Source: Gnetum montanum (Eukaryota; Streptophyta; Gnetopsida; Gnetales; Gnetaceae). Taken from it: a DNA stretch of 64,000 bases. Under the pieces are notes generated by a model that worked only from the letters and a program-made list of their open reading frames with translations, did no database searches and was not told the origin of the DNA. Both the position numbers and the translations under genes were made by a program. Each line of letters begins with the position of its first letter. The stretch's first letter is position 1. Of this stretch, positions 1 to 11,829 are shown piece after piece. The stretch lies in assembly GCA_015680685.1 (NCBI GenBank), contig MNCI01004926.1:414897-478896 (forward strand), in the 5' to 3' direction.

Positions 1-480
1 CTTTTTGACCCTTGAAGCCTTTTTATAGGGTCTAAGGTAGTTAAGTAAGTTACAACTTCCAAAAATATCCCCAAAATATCTCAAAAATATCTCACCAAGC
101 TTTTCTCCCAAGTAATTGGACTATCCAATCAGAAAATTACTTGCCCAACAAGCTAGGAGATTGCATTCCTAATAAGTTAGGCAAGTTACAAAATATCTTG
201 GGTGGTTGCAACTATCATAGAGATAAAAAAGGCTACAATTTAGTTATAAACATTATAATTATAAATAAAAGGGATAATAGCCAAATATTGCCTTTATAGG
301 ATGTTACACAAATATCCCATAATTTTCCTCTCTTTTTAAATCATAAAAATATTTTGTTTTTCTTGTAATGATATAGATAGTGACCATGGACTTGAGGATA
401 TGTAAGTATATGTATATTTATATGTATATGTATATTTAACCGAATGCATTTTTAATTCGTGGCGCTCCCAATGTTCCAGG
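1..480. other. AT-rich intergenic DNA, no gene seen
   Basis: No reading frame or RNA gene is recognisable. The stretch holds short degenerate direct repeats (variants of aaaatatctc near 65-100 and of taagttaggcaag near 165-185) and a small tandem of tatatgtatattta-like units at about 399-437. Confidence 0.6.
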
Positions 481-910
481 GCCGATTCCACCTTTATCTC
501 CTCTACACTCTGCACCTTATTGTAATTGAGTTATTCCTGTAGTTCGAATAATAAGCAACGGTTTCAAGAACGATGGAAAAACTGGTTCGTTTCCTCCTCT
601 GCCCGCAACCCATGGAAATAGACACAGATGTGAATAGCCACCGTGAGAGTAGGTTCTGCCGCAGCCAATGGTTTCATTGGAGGCTTTTCTTCTTTGCTGT
701 TTCAAAACACATGGCATTTCATTGAGGATTTTTTCTGTTTTGCTCTGCGTCATTGTAGGCGCTGTCGTCATTCTTGCCGTCGTTGCTCTTGAACTGCTGC
801 CGGGAATACTGCGCTGATGACGTTGTGGAAGGCCTGAGTGAGGGTTTCAGTTTTGCTTGTCTTCAGAGAGGATCTTGCTGCCACTCTGCGCTATTCGAGT
901 TGGTGCCCTG
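480..910 (-). other. GC-richer island, possible old exon
   Basis: This is the only clearly GC-richer, non-repetitive patch in the first 10 kb. The minus strand has an 84-codon frame (771 to 517) with mixed composition and no family I recognise. On that strand a donor-like AAG|GTGCAG follows soon after the frame's stop. It could be a first exon or a decayed single-copy gene. No homologue, promoter or downstream exon can be pointed to, so no function is proposed. Confidence 0.25.
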
Positions 911-1900
911 TTTTCTGTAGATTCACTACCAACGATCTCATCCTTAGATCAATCTTGTTGAGTAAAAAAAAATGAAGTTTGTGCAGGAAGTGTTTGGCAA
1001 AATGTATATGAATTTTAGTGACAGTTTTCTGCACTGACGGTGCCACATACCCCTGCTCATTGACCCATTGCATTCTCTATTTTTGTGTTTTTTTTACACA
1101 GCGCCGTTTTGGAGGCTTTCTCTGGCTTCTAGTTATTGCAAATTTTGGTTTATACTCTTATTATTTTTTTTTGGGACATCAATGGTTACAGAGAATGAGA
1201 ATTTTAATAGCAAAATACTGGGGCAACCCTTGAAAAATCCTGTTTCTGCCTTGGTCTCTTATAATAATGCAAAGTACCTCTTTCAATTTGCAATATTCCA
1301 CTTCTTCCTTTTTATTGCTGAGAAAACATCTTGCTTACAGAGATAAATATCTTGCTCAACCTTGAANTAATAACAAAGTTAACTTGTACATAAATGGTAA
1401 TCTTTATTAATGCAAAATGAAAAACTCAAAATTAAACTAAATATTTAAAAAATAAAATAACATAAGGAAAGGAAAATTATAAAAGAAAATAAAAAATTAT
1501 AAGAAATAGAAAATATATGAAGAATTGGGAAAATGAAAACAAATTGTAAAACAAAAAGTTAAAAATCATGTCCTTAGAAGATGTTAGGTTAGATGGTATC
1601 TCTCTTATAAGTTGAAAGATAGAGATATAGAAAATGAAGTTATCTTCACCATGGGTTAAGACACCAGTGAAGTTCTTGGCTACTAGAAAATCCCTAAATG
1701 ATATTACCTTTTGCTTGTTGATCAATGTTAGCTTGTCAGGGTAGTCAAGATGATAAATCTTTATGACTTCTAAATGAAAAGTAGAGTGGATAATGTGCGG
1801 TCCTTTCTACAATGTCTAGAATTTCATTCATTGAGATATATGTATGTAGTTCCAATAAAAGACCTTATCTTATGATGGGAGGTTTACTTTCATATATTAG
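911..1900. other. AT-rich DNA, no gene seen
   Basis: Several short frames exist on both strands, but they are A/T homopolymer-rich and look like chance frames. Position 1367 is an ambiguous base (n). No motif or repeat boundary was recognised. Confidence 0.5.
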
Positions 1901-2279
1901 TATTGTGACATTGTTTGGTGTATGTCTTTTGTACTTCATTCATCATAAGGGATACTCATTTATCTTCATCTAACATGTTGAGATTCGTGAGATGTTCTTT
2001 TTGGGCTAGACCAATGTTGAGATCAAGCTCACAAGCTATGTTGAATATGTATAATTCTCTTGTATGGAAAGTTTTAGAAACATATCATACACTAACTCAT
2101 AGAGATAGTATCCTATATAAAGTTTTCAAGTTAAGTGGTAGGATCATAAGGCATCATTGAGTTTTTTACTCTAATCTTACTTATACCTACTAATGGTTCT
2201 AGTAAGGATTTGTGTGGTTTCACTATTTTTTATTTCTTCTTAGCCATTTTCTTAGGGATGATATGGTATTATCAATTTA

Positions 2280-2740
2280 TATTTCATCCATAAGCATCTC
2301 ATTAGTTTTGTAAAATTGGCATCTATAAAGTAAGTTCCATTGTTAGAAATAAGCTTTCTAAACACACCAAATCTATTTACCATACTTTGCTGAAAAAACA
2401 TGGCTACAATCATGGATGTATAATCTGTTACTATGGTAGCCTCTAGTCATTTCATGTAATAGTCTACCACAATGATGATGTAGGATTTTTCATTGGATAT
2501 TGATGTGATAAAGCTTATGAAATTAATTTCCCAAACAGAAAAAGGTTCCAATGGTTAGATCTATTACTGATAATCTTCTAGCTCTGTAGTCATTCCTTCA
2601 TCTCTTTAGCATCACTCATAGGAGTTAATGAAGTTTTGTGCATCTCTAAATATTGAAAGCCAAAAATATCCTACCATGTGAATTTTGATAATCAATCTCC
2701 TACCTATGTAGTGACCTCTATAAGGTTTCTGCATGTAGTA
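2280..2740 (-). pseudogene. Ty3/gypsy integrase remnant
   Basis: The minus strand at about 2740-2290 reads through a degenerate integrase. There is a GHY.GRR...GYFW segment (end of the zinc-binding region), then EPFSVWEINFI (family form EPFQ.WGLDFIGP), SYIIIVVDYYMK..EA (family form Y...A.DYFTKWVEA) and FGVFRKLISNNGTYFI (family form FG.P..LISD.GTHF). These cover the catalytic core of a DDE integrase. The expected aspartates are partly replaced (D to N in ISNNGT), and stops interrupt the frame. Confidence 0.75.
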
Positions 2741-2929
2741 CTTAACTTGGTAAAGCAAGTATTACTTTTTCTTCCTATCCCATTTAATAGGAAACTCCTA
2801 TATGAGTAAATATGAGGGGACCTCTAAATACCCTGGTTTGGCTGCATCTATTATGAGCATAATTATATTTTCAAGAAGTATCTCATTAGGAAATTGATTA
2901 GAAAGAGGCTTTTCATTAAATTTGTTATT

Positions 2930-4260
2930 CCATCTTAACTATGACAAATGATCTACAACAACATTCTTAGTTTTATTTCTATCAATCATTCTAAGTTTGA
3001 ACTCATGATATAGGGACTAACCATTAGCTTGTTCATCAAGAAGCGTATTGCATTGTGATGTGTGTGCATAAAAACTTGATACCTAAGCACATAGTGCTTG
3101 AATTTTTCTAAGGTATATACCATAGTGATTAGTTCATTCTATATTATGGTTTAATTCAATTATACTCATGTAATACTCCTCCTTACACAATTAATATAGT
3201 ATTGTCAATTCTGATCATCCAACTATGTAAGCATAACTTCAAAGATAAAGTTGTATCTGTCTACCATGATGTGAAATAGTTTGGACCAATCAAGACCTCA
3301 TAGAATTTGAGTTTCTATTAGTTTCTACTTTAGCAATTGAAGCATATGCTTTCATTTCTTGATCCATTATAATCATATATCCTTTTTTGTTAACTCTATC
3401 AATGGTTTGAGAATATTTGAGAAATTATTAATAAATCTCTTGTAGTAGCTTATGTATCCAAGGAATAATTAGATATCTTTTACCATGTTTCATTGCTATG
3501 TTATCCCTTCTATCACTTTTTTCTTTTTTGGAACCATCTCAATCCATTTTTGTAGAACTCAATACCCCAAGATAATGTTCTCCTAGATCATCAAATGGCT
3601 CTTCTGTCATTTGATCTTGAGATTTATCATCACACATCATTTCAACACCTACTCAAGATGGTAAACTACTTGCTCAAATTTTGATCCATATGTGGAGATT
3701 TCATCCATGAAAACCCTTACACTATTATCAATTTGTTACTAAAGTATGCTATGGAAGAGTTGTTGGAATCTTACAATATTAATTAGTGCTAATTGCATCT
3801 TCTTGTATGCAAAAGCTCCATAAGAACTTATAAATGTTGTTTTGGCTTGGTCTCCTAGGGCTATTTGAATTTGATTGTAACCATTGTGTCCATCCAAAAA
3901 GTTATAATACTTATGGCATATAATAGTGTCTAACACTTGGTCCACAAATGACAATGAAAAACAATCCTTAAAGGTTGTTGTGTTCAACTTAAGATCAATT
4001 CAAATTCATCACAACCCTACTTTATTAGGCATAATAACTAGTGGGCTCATCCACTAACTATTTACTATAAGATAGATGAATCTATCTTATAGGATCTTTT
4101 CTTCCTCCTTAACTACCAACTTTAGCTTAGAATTTAATGTTCTCTATGGTTGTCACTTAAGCTTGATGGTAGAGTCTATGTGAATTCTATTCTAACATAT
4201 GTCTAGATCAATGCTACTGATTTCATCATATAACCAAGCAAAGCCTATTGGCCATTTTTT
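2930..4260 (-). pseudogene. Ty3/gypsy reverse transcriptase-RNase H remnant
   Basis: The best preserved piece is 3987-3739 (82 codons). It begins with a KDCFSLSFVDQVLD segment and continues with YYNFLDGHNGYNQIQIA, the RT palm region (fingers to motif A) typical of Athila/Tat Ty3/gypsy elements, where the usual form is YYSFLDGYSGYNQI. Further downstream, at about 3010-2930, the translation reads TKNVVVDHLS. This is the junction after RNase H that usually reads NVVADHLSR. The frame between is interrupted by several stops, so no active enzyme is encoded. Confidence 0.8.
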
Positions 4261-4699
4261 TTACCATATTCTACAAACTTTGTTTCTATTAATTTGTGAG
4301 TTAGGCATTTATGATTATCAATTTACCATTTTTTAGAATTACATACTCAAGGAATTCCAATAATATTTTTAAATGATTTTGGTTCTTATACTTCAAAAAT
4401 TTTTAACTCTTTCCCATGTATTTTCACTTCATTTCTATGTTCTACATTAAAGAGTTAATGTTTGAGATACTCCATTGCATACATTTTGTTAATGTAGGCA
4501 CTTGTAAGGACTTTTGCTAGTTCCATGCATATTGTAGAATTAGAGCAATCATCTAATATCAACCATTGGTTGTCCTCTTGTTCTTTGGTTACTACATACA
4601 AGCACATTTGGATATTTACTAGTTCAACATATGATCCATATGATGTGATGGTTCTACTTCTTACTATCTAGATCTTTTAGATGTAGTTGCATCCTATGT

Positions 4700-5175
4700 C
4701 ATTATACATAATACATGTAACTCTCTTCTTCTCTATCCTTTCATGTTCATTTTCCTTGTAAATTTCTAAGTGTAGATTTCTAATTTTTAGCTTAGCATCA
4801 ATTGTGCTTATTCAAGCTCTTTCCATGATGATAAGAAAGTTCCCCTTACAGTTGTCTATATGAATTATTAGTATATTAATAGGATAAGACCAATGACAAA
4901 TGGCAATCATAACATATTCTATCAACCTTAAGACAATAGTGATGGACTAGCCAACAAGCTTCAACCTAATGTTGCATTTCTTTAACAATGGAAAGTTTCA
5001 TGCCTTGTATATTTTTTAAGAAATCAAATTGATCTTGAAAATTGAGCCTATTATACCTTTTCATGATTCATTTCATACAATATCTAAGTAAATTAAGGGA
5101 CTCCCTAGATCAGTTCTTTTTCTAGGAATGTACCCTACCTTTATTCAATTTGTAACTACATGAGAGAGCATGAAA
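4700..5175 (-). pseudogene. Retroviral-type aspartic protease remnant (gypsy)
   Basis: The minus-strand translation near 4980-4790 follows the same pattern as the protease regions of elements 1 and 2: a segment like WSYP..., then ...IIMERA, where the relatives have IIMGRPWLS or IIMGRAWLS. The active-site D-S-G is not readable here because of frameshifts around 5000-5060. In life it would cleave the Gag-Pol polyprotein in the virus-like particle. The call rests on similarity to the better preserved copy at 28361-28590. Confidence 0.55.
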
Positions 5176-5180
5176 CATTG

Positions 5181-6185
5181 TACATTAGGAGCACTTTCAT
5201 TTGAATGTGGCTTGGATTTTATTTGGCACAAACTGTCAACATATTCAATAATAAGTAGCAAAGTAATTCTATACCCAACCATGTGAATTACAAGTGTTCA
5301 CACATGATATGATCAAATTTCATAGACTTAGAACTAGTTGGATGTCTAAGATAACTAAGCACTAAGATGTTGATCATTGTCTTCCCAATCATACTTGTGT
5401 GGGATCAAGTTATATGGTTAAGTATGATTGAGACATATGATTATATTTTTTATTATCAAAATATTTAAATTATTAAAACATTAATCTATCTAACCTACAT
5501 ACAGAAAGTAAATATAACTAGCCTAAGCATAGAAAATTTGTTCCTATTATACCATACAAATCCTGAATATGTACTAATGTTGTTGGGTTAGTAAGTGATC
5601 CATGTTGAACATACCAAGTGATTCACTATTAGGATTACCAAACATTAATACTTTTATACTCAAAATTAGTCATACTTATGTGTAATTGCTTAAGTTCAAA
5701 GAATAAAATGCTTAACTACTTGCATAAAAAAGTAAATGAATAGTTAAGATAAATTACAAGGAAGTAAATAAAAGGCTAATCTAAGTGTTGTAATGAATGA
5801 AAAAAATCTTGATTTTTTTTCTGCCATGCAAATTTATTCAAGTAAATCATGTAGTTAAATAAAACTTTGTACAATTTATTCAATCCATGCTACATGCACT
5901 CAAATAGAAAATTCTAGCTTTCACATAATCAAATTGCAATAGTCTAGCTACTGAAAAGACTAAACAGTTCCATAAATGTAGTGGATTCATGCATTTATCT
6001 AGGTATTATGGAGATTGTGGTAACATTGATGCACTATCACATCTCAAGATACATCAATGCATGTATGTTTATGAGGCTACATTGATGCATACACATCAAT
6101 TCAATTGATAAATTAATTATTCATCATGTCCCATCAAATATGTCAACCTAACATAAGCTTAGGGATCAATTAATACATGTTTCTA
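5181..6185. other. AT-rich spacer, no gene seen
   Basis: No open frame of note and no recognised repeat boundary. Some of it is probably decayed upstream gag of the gypsy element or 5' parts of the copia element that follows, but no motif supports either. Confidence 0.5.
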
Positions 6186-6189
6186 CATA

Positions 6190-7330
6190 TATTTTGAAGA
6201 GGTTGATCACTAGTTCCAGTAAAGAGAAGATACAATATGAGCTATTGTACAAGAAGATACATAATTTCTCTCATATTAAGGTATTTGGTTGTGTTTGTTA
6301 TGTTAAAATTCCCAATTAATTGTTGCATAGATTTGAGAATAGAGCCAATAAGTATATTTTTCTATGATATGATAACAAAACTAATGGCTATAAATTCTTT
6401 GATCTAATTAAAAAAATGATCCTCAACAAAAAATAATAATGTTTAAAGATAACAACTTATATTTTAAGCATTTTTTACAGAAATACAACCATGAACCAAG
6501 TTAAACACTAAAGACATCATATAATCAAAGATCTTGGATGAGTAGGGGTCAACCTAAAGAAAAAATCCTAGATTCTAATTTTAATACAAAATTGACTAAA
6601 TCTCAAGACACAACCCATATTACCTATTTAGCATTATTAAATGAACTTCAAATTATTCAAGTGGCATTGAAATCAAATATTTCACTAAAATTTGAAAAAA
6701 AGGATTATGATGTCATCATCAAGAATAATACATGGAAACTAGTGGATATACATAAGGTAAGAAAATCATTGATTATAAGTGAGTATTCAAGATAAAATTA
6801 AATGAGAAAGATGGAGTTAGTACACATAAAGTAAGAATTATTACTATAGTAATTGAATAGAAGAAATACATTGACTATGAATAAATTTTTGCACCTATTG
6901 CTAAATTCTAAATAAAAAATTAATTAGGTTATTATCTCCTTATATATGTCTAGAATTACACCAAATGTATCTTACTTTAACAATTTTCAGTAACAACCTA
7001 CAAGTAGAAGTGCATATTTTCTAATCTTAAGGCTTCATCAAAGAAGAAGAAGAGCACAAAGTTTGCAAGTATAAGAAAGCATTATATGGCCTAAAGTAAG
7101 CTCCAAGAGCTTGGTATCATAGCATAAATGAATTCCTACTCAAAAAAAATTACAAGCTATTTTCATTTATGCCAACCTTACTATGAGTATTAAAATAAAC
7201 ATCATCATGAATTGACTTTATGTGGATGACTTTGTATTCATGATCATCAATGAGAAGATGATTTTGAAGTTTAAACATGACATCATGTTTATGGTTCATT
7301 TTATATTTATTTGATAGCAAACTAAGAAAT
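6190..7330 (+). pseudogene. Ty1/copia integrase C-terminus and reverse transcriptase remnant
   Basis: Plus-strand frames, with shifts, show an ordered copia pol. At about 6230-6310 the segment YELLYKKIHNFSHIKVFGC is the end of the integrase (family form PYEL..GKKP..SHLRVFGC). At 6700-6780 KKDYDVIIKNNTWKLVD is the start of the RT (family form M..NNTWELVD). At 6790-6900 the segment VKLNEKDGVSTHK leads to IDYE.IFAPIAK. At about 7060-7130 it reads KALYGLK.APRAWYHSI. The catalytic Y-V-D-D lies at 7219-7230. Stops and frameshifts inactivate it. No LTR was identified, so element limits are unknown. Confidence 0.85.
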
Positions 7331-8270
7331 AAATAAATGCCATAAAATTTATTTGATTTTTATTCATTTTATCATTAACAATAATTGTACAGTTTCTTCT
7401 TCTAATAAGTTATGAGTTAGAATTGCACTTGAAACACCATTATGGAACTAAAATTGAATTTTTACTTATATCCACTAAGACCCTTTTAGATCTATCAAAT
7501 ATAGTAGTTTAAAATTTCTTTTATAATTTTTTAAAATTTCGAACTAATCATTATGATCTAGAATTTCCATATCAAGGTTCTTACCATAAAGTTAACATCT
7601 AATTGTTAAAATGAAATTCTACCTACTATAACTGGCTATAACTTGAGTTTTCAACTTAAAAGTCTTACCACTAGACTAAGAATGAAGTTTTATACTTAAT
7701 GTTTACCAAAATATCATGTTCACTATATCACCTAAGAGTGCATAGAGTCAAAATTTTAATTCTATAGAGTAAAAAGATCAAACATTTAAACTATAAAGAG
7801 ATGTCAATAGAATATTGAAAGAAATCTATATGAATTATTTAATCATAATTTTTATTAATTAAAATCAATTGGAGGGATGATAAGATGTGTGTTTGTAAAG
7901 TCATAAGAGGTAGATTCAAGATAGATCAATGCCATTCAAAAGAGATTAGGCTTTCACTCATCCATTTACCCTCCCAAAACCTCATCTTACTAGGATGAGC
8001 ATTAAGCCCCAAGGTGATTTTTCTTTTTTTATATATATTAGTAACAATATCTTAAAGATATGTGCAAACTACATGGTTAGTAAAACCATTATATACTACT
8101 AATATTGATTATTTAACATAATAAAATTTTAGCAATTAAACAATGAGAATCAATGTAACTCTGAATTAAGTTAATGCTTAAGTGAATCTTTTAATATGCA
8201 AAGATGCAAAACTACCACTATTAAAAATGAAGTAAGAAAAATCAAAATTTTCAAGATCTCCATCTTCTCC
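7331..8270. other. AT-rich DNA, no gene seen
   Basis: Probably further copia-derived or unrelated decayed sequence. No motif is readable and no open frame is credible. Confidence 0.5.
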
Positions 8271-9250
8271 ATAGGTTAACTTCCTTAGGTCAACTCTATG
8301 TTAATTGATGCCTCTAGAAGGTCCTCTAATTTCTCCACTGTAGATGCTTCTGTCTCTATGGATGTCCCTAATGCATTTCCTCCCCTCTTATTCTTTGATT
8401 CTACAATTACCTCTCTTTCCATAACTCTTCTCCCCTCACCATCTTTTCTTCCCCTACTACCCATCAATCCAACATACGTTCCATGAGTTTCAAACTTGTA
8501 TGTTCATGCATCGCATAGCTTATTCACTAATCTTAAGTTTTATCCACATCATCTTTGAACATTTCATTAAGATCTCATCTACCTTACCTCCCTCCCCTAA
8601 AAATCTATGTCATATTCCAACCTTGATTTTCTAAAGTATTCCATACGTGATCAAATTGAAATTACTATCCTATCATGCATTGTTAAGTGTCAAACTCAAT
8701 GACATCAACACATGCTAATAGGATCCTTCTCTCATCATGTATCATCCTTGGAGTGCATTTCATAGTGGGCACATAAGCAATGGACCTAATACATCATCAA
8801 AATTACATCACTAAAGAGAAATAGTATATTATTTTCCTTTAAATTTTATGTGGTTACAAATGAGATACTCTCAATGGATACATGATCCTTTCAGAATCAT
8901 CTTTTTCTCTTGGAAAAATGGATGCTAGGCCTTAGCAATCACAACAATAATTCATATTAAAATTTGTAGTCAACATTAGTTTGGATTAGACTCCCAAGCT
9001 TTCCATTTGAATTTAGAAACAAATAGATCTTTCTCACCACTAAATCCAAGTGCAAAAGGTTTTTTTCCTTAATAACCTAACAATCAAAAATAATAGGCTA
9101 ATTGACATGGACGCCTATGTATACCTACTACTTAATGCAAAACTTTACTCCAAGATACTTCTCGTAGGCTCCCACAACAAGATCAAGTAACCTATTAAAT
9201 TTTAGAAATCCTCAGATTAATTTCATCTCTACCTAAAATAAGGATGCATT
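8270..9250 (+). pseudogene. Possible LINE ORF1 (DUF4283-type) remnant
   Basis: At about 8925-9010 the plus strand reads WMLGLSNHNN... then TLVWIRLPSFPFEF. The VWIRLP..P.EF motif is characteristic of the DUF4283 region in ORF1 proteins of plant L1-type LINEs and related captured genes. Upstream, 8298-8486 is a serine/proline-rich 62-codon frame that could be the amino-terminal part. No endonuclease or LINE RT is visible and no poly(A) tail was found. The single motif makes this a tentative call. Confidence 0.4.
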
Positions 9251-10400
9251 GCTAAGTAATATTGAGAGTGTAATACCTAATAATGCTTTCAACCTAAACA
9301 TAGAATTCACAAAACCCTATAGCTCAAGTAGCAACATTAACCTTAATGATGCTTACTATCCTTGTCACTTTTGCATTATAGCCAATGGGGAGCCAACTTA
9401 ATACTCCCTCTAGCTCATACCTTTCAACCCTTTTCTAATTCTCATCTCATCCACATCTACTATCCTCATCCCACCAAAACCATTATCCATCATCTTGTTA
9501 CTTCTAGCAATCCCAACATCTCATCCCCAATTCCCACCCTACTTTCCTATTCAATATTAGATATTCAACCTACCCCCAACATCCTCACCCCATCTACAAT
9601 CATCCTAGATACTACTATTGATACATTATCCATGGACATAGAGATGATGGACTCTCATAATAAGTACTTATGAGATCATGCATCCTTTTCTAGACTGCTC
9701 TAAAACACACTTCTTCAATGTAATCTAGATAACTATTATTATTATTATTGTGATTTGCAAACAATTTTTTTCTCTTTCTCTTCATCTAATAGAGGAAGAA
9801 AATAAAAGAGAAAATAAATTTTTTTTTACGAATTGATGGATGGATATACTTGTTAATGGCTCCAATTCTTACCTTTTTCTTCTATTTTATTTATCATTTT
9901 TATTGGAAACTATCTTTTTATCATCTTCTATCATGGATTCATTATTTTTTAATAAATATCAATACCATATGATGATGTAAGACTTTGGAAATTTTGGCAA
10001 TAAAGAGCTATGTGAATTTTATTCTCATTCATTTACACGTTTCTACTTCTCTTTATTTTTTACACATTTCAACATGATCCTATTATAATGATTCTATTTA
10101 CACTATCTTTATTAAGGCTTTCTAGTCATATCACAAATAGTTTTAAAAAGTTATTAATAATCACAAATTCATCTATTACAAAATTGCTCTTGTCCCATAT
10201 CAAGTTTATTAAAATTGTACAATCAGACAAAATTCAAAAAGTCACTTTCAAGATTAGACCTTGTGGTAACATTTCTCATCATATTTTCTCAAATTTTATA
10301 TTTCATAATATTTTTCTCATCGAGGCAAATCGATGCATATAAAGTTCTTCAAATTTCATTCTTATAGTCTCATTATATTCAAGATTTTCATATTCATCAT
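9251..10400. other. No recognised gene; one proline/serine/threonine-rich frame
   Basis: A 103-codon plus-strand frame at 9362-9673 is rich in P, S, T, I and L and has no recognised domain. It may be a continuation of the ORF1 remnant just upstream or a chance frame in C-rich DNA. Position 9728 onward has a short (att)n run. The rest is AT-rich without signal. Confidence 0.4.
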
Positions 10401-10828
10401 TACTTACAATCAAGTCATGGTATCATGAATAAATAAAGCAAGAAATTACCATGACTCATTGTATTTTAAAAAATAATTTTTTATTCATCATGACTCATGG
10501 TCAACTTGTGGTTACATCATGGTTACTCAAAATCATCAACCATGACTTGTGGTTACATTGTGATAAACACTTTAAATAGACAAGTTTATCATAATTCATG
10601 GTATGGTTGTGGAAAGCTTTTGAACCCTAAAATTTCTAGGCTTTCATAGATCACAACTCATCATACCCTTTTGGTTCATTCATGATATTCTTAGTTTTAT
10701 TTTTTTATCTCAATTTTCATAGACCACGACTTGTGGTTCGCTCATGGTTAGAAAACCACAACTTATGGTAAAGAAATATTTATTAAAATTCATCAATTTT
10801 CATTTAGATTTATATTGCTAAAGACAAG
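10400..10828. repeat. Degenerate inverted-motif repeat that element 1 inserted into
   Basis: The stretch carries about ten imperfect copies of a short motif and its complement, of the kind accatgacttgtggtt, in both orientations. A related segment lies at 32771-32935. Both end in nearly the same bases (ttgctaaagacaag here, ttactaaagataag there). Element 1 begins immediately after this sequence, so this is the old target repeat. It may be part of a copia LTR, since the 32.8 kb copy directly follows a copia integrase fragment. Confidence 0.5.
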
Positions 10829-11685
10829 TGATGGGACGTGATATCACATGTGCCGTGATATCACATACGCGATATCGTAGCTGTTGCAATATCGCATCCC
10901 TCGCAATATCGCGTACGCGATATCGCGGCCGTCGCGATATTGCAGTACATCATCATATCTATAAATAAGAGGCAGCTCTCCCTTATTTCCTAATCGAGGC
11001 CTAGACCATAGCGAAACTCTAGCAGTTTTTCCACTCCAGAGATTGATTAATTTCCATGTGCCCGCAGTAGGATTCCTAAAGTGAACGGATCTTTATTCGA
11101 GCAAACATTGTACTTGAACACAAGTTTGTGTACGGAAATAAAGATGAGCTTCTTGGATAAACCTTGCAATGCATGGAATAGGCTAATTAGGAATTTATTT
11201 ACTATTATTTATTACTTGTCATTTAAACGCTTTATTAAGAATTAATTCTCTCTCAACCCTTCTCTCCTAGTTAAGTGCCTCAGTACGACCGCTTCGAGCA
11301 CATGCATTACGCGTGGTGATCCCAGCAACGACTAGCATTTGGTAGCCATGGTTGCATCGGTTCAGGGTGTGTACGGTAAATGGGAACGGATGCTGACACT
11401 AGGTTAATTTAGAATTATTTAGTTAGTTAAAGTTAGAAATTGGTCTCTCAACCCTTCACCTCACTAGCATAGTAGATAAAACCGAAAAAGACATAAAAAT
11501 CATATACCTCATACTTACTTAACCATACACCGTGAAAAATACAAGTAAGTCTGGGAAGACAATGAATAATTAACCTTAACTATTCCATGAGGTGTGTAGG
11601 CACTTAGTCTACGGAGTTTGACCGAATCGCTTGTGTTACGCTCATATTCGTATGGTAAAGTGTAGGGGTACCTCGCCACTCATCA
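10829..11685 (+). repeat. 5' LTR of element 1 (type A)
   Basis: An 857-bp LTR starting TGATGGG and ending CACTCATCA. The first 120 bp hold an array of GATATC-centred palindromes. A TATA box (tctataaata) lies at 10958-10966, and an aataaag polyadenylation-like signal lies about 185 bp further on. In the U5 part, at 11545-11550, there is a donor-like GTAAGT. The last 50 bp are shared with every other LTR in the window. Confidence 0.9.
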
Positions 11686-11686
11686 T

Positions 11687-11704
11687 TGGCATCATTGCCA
11701 GGGA
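11687..11704 (+). promoter_or_regulatory. Primer-binding site, tRNA-Asp type
   Basis: TGGCATCATTGCCAGGGA starts two bases after the LTR. It is the complement of the 3' end of plant tRNA-Asp(GUC), as used by Athila-type elements, with four transition changes, two of them C-to-T or G-to-A at former CpGs. It primed minus-strand DNA synthesis. Confidence 0.8.
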
Positions 11705-11829
11705 CTAAGTGTTTGTACGCTAAGTAGAACATAAGAGATCATTCACATCATTGGGAGCTTAAACAAACATTAGGGTTAATTTAACAAAAAAATTTTATAA
11801 TGGTTAATCAGCACACCGAATAAGACACA

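Larger units (their letters stand above)
1900..5180 (-). mobile_element. Decayed Ty3/gypsy retrotransposon, Athila/Tat type, pol region
   Basis: Reading the minus strand from 5180 down gives, in order, a protease region, reverse transcriptase, RNase H and integrase, all broken by many stops and frameshifts. The protease part parallels the one in the gag-protease elements at 14340-14880 and 28140-28590, including the stretch reading IKVG.IPRK. This order is standard for Ty3/gypsy. No LTR was recognised at either edge, so this is an old truncated copy. It is the only gypsy-type pol in the window and belongs to the lineage that could have mobilised the pol-less elements downstream. Confidence 0.75.

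Noticed and set aside
8285-8467. Minus-strand 60-codon frame
   Set aside because: Overlaps an equally long plus frame; neither has a recognised domain. The plus strand is favoured only because of the downstream VWIRLP motif.
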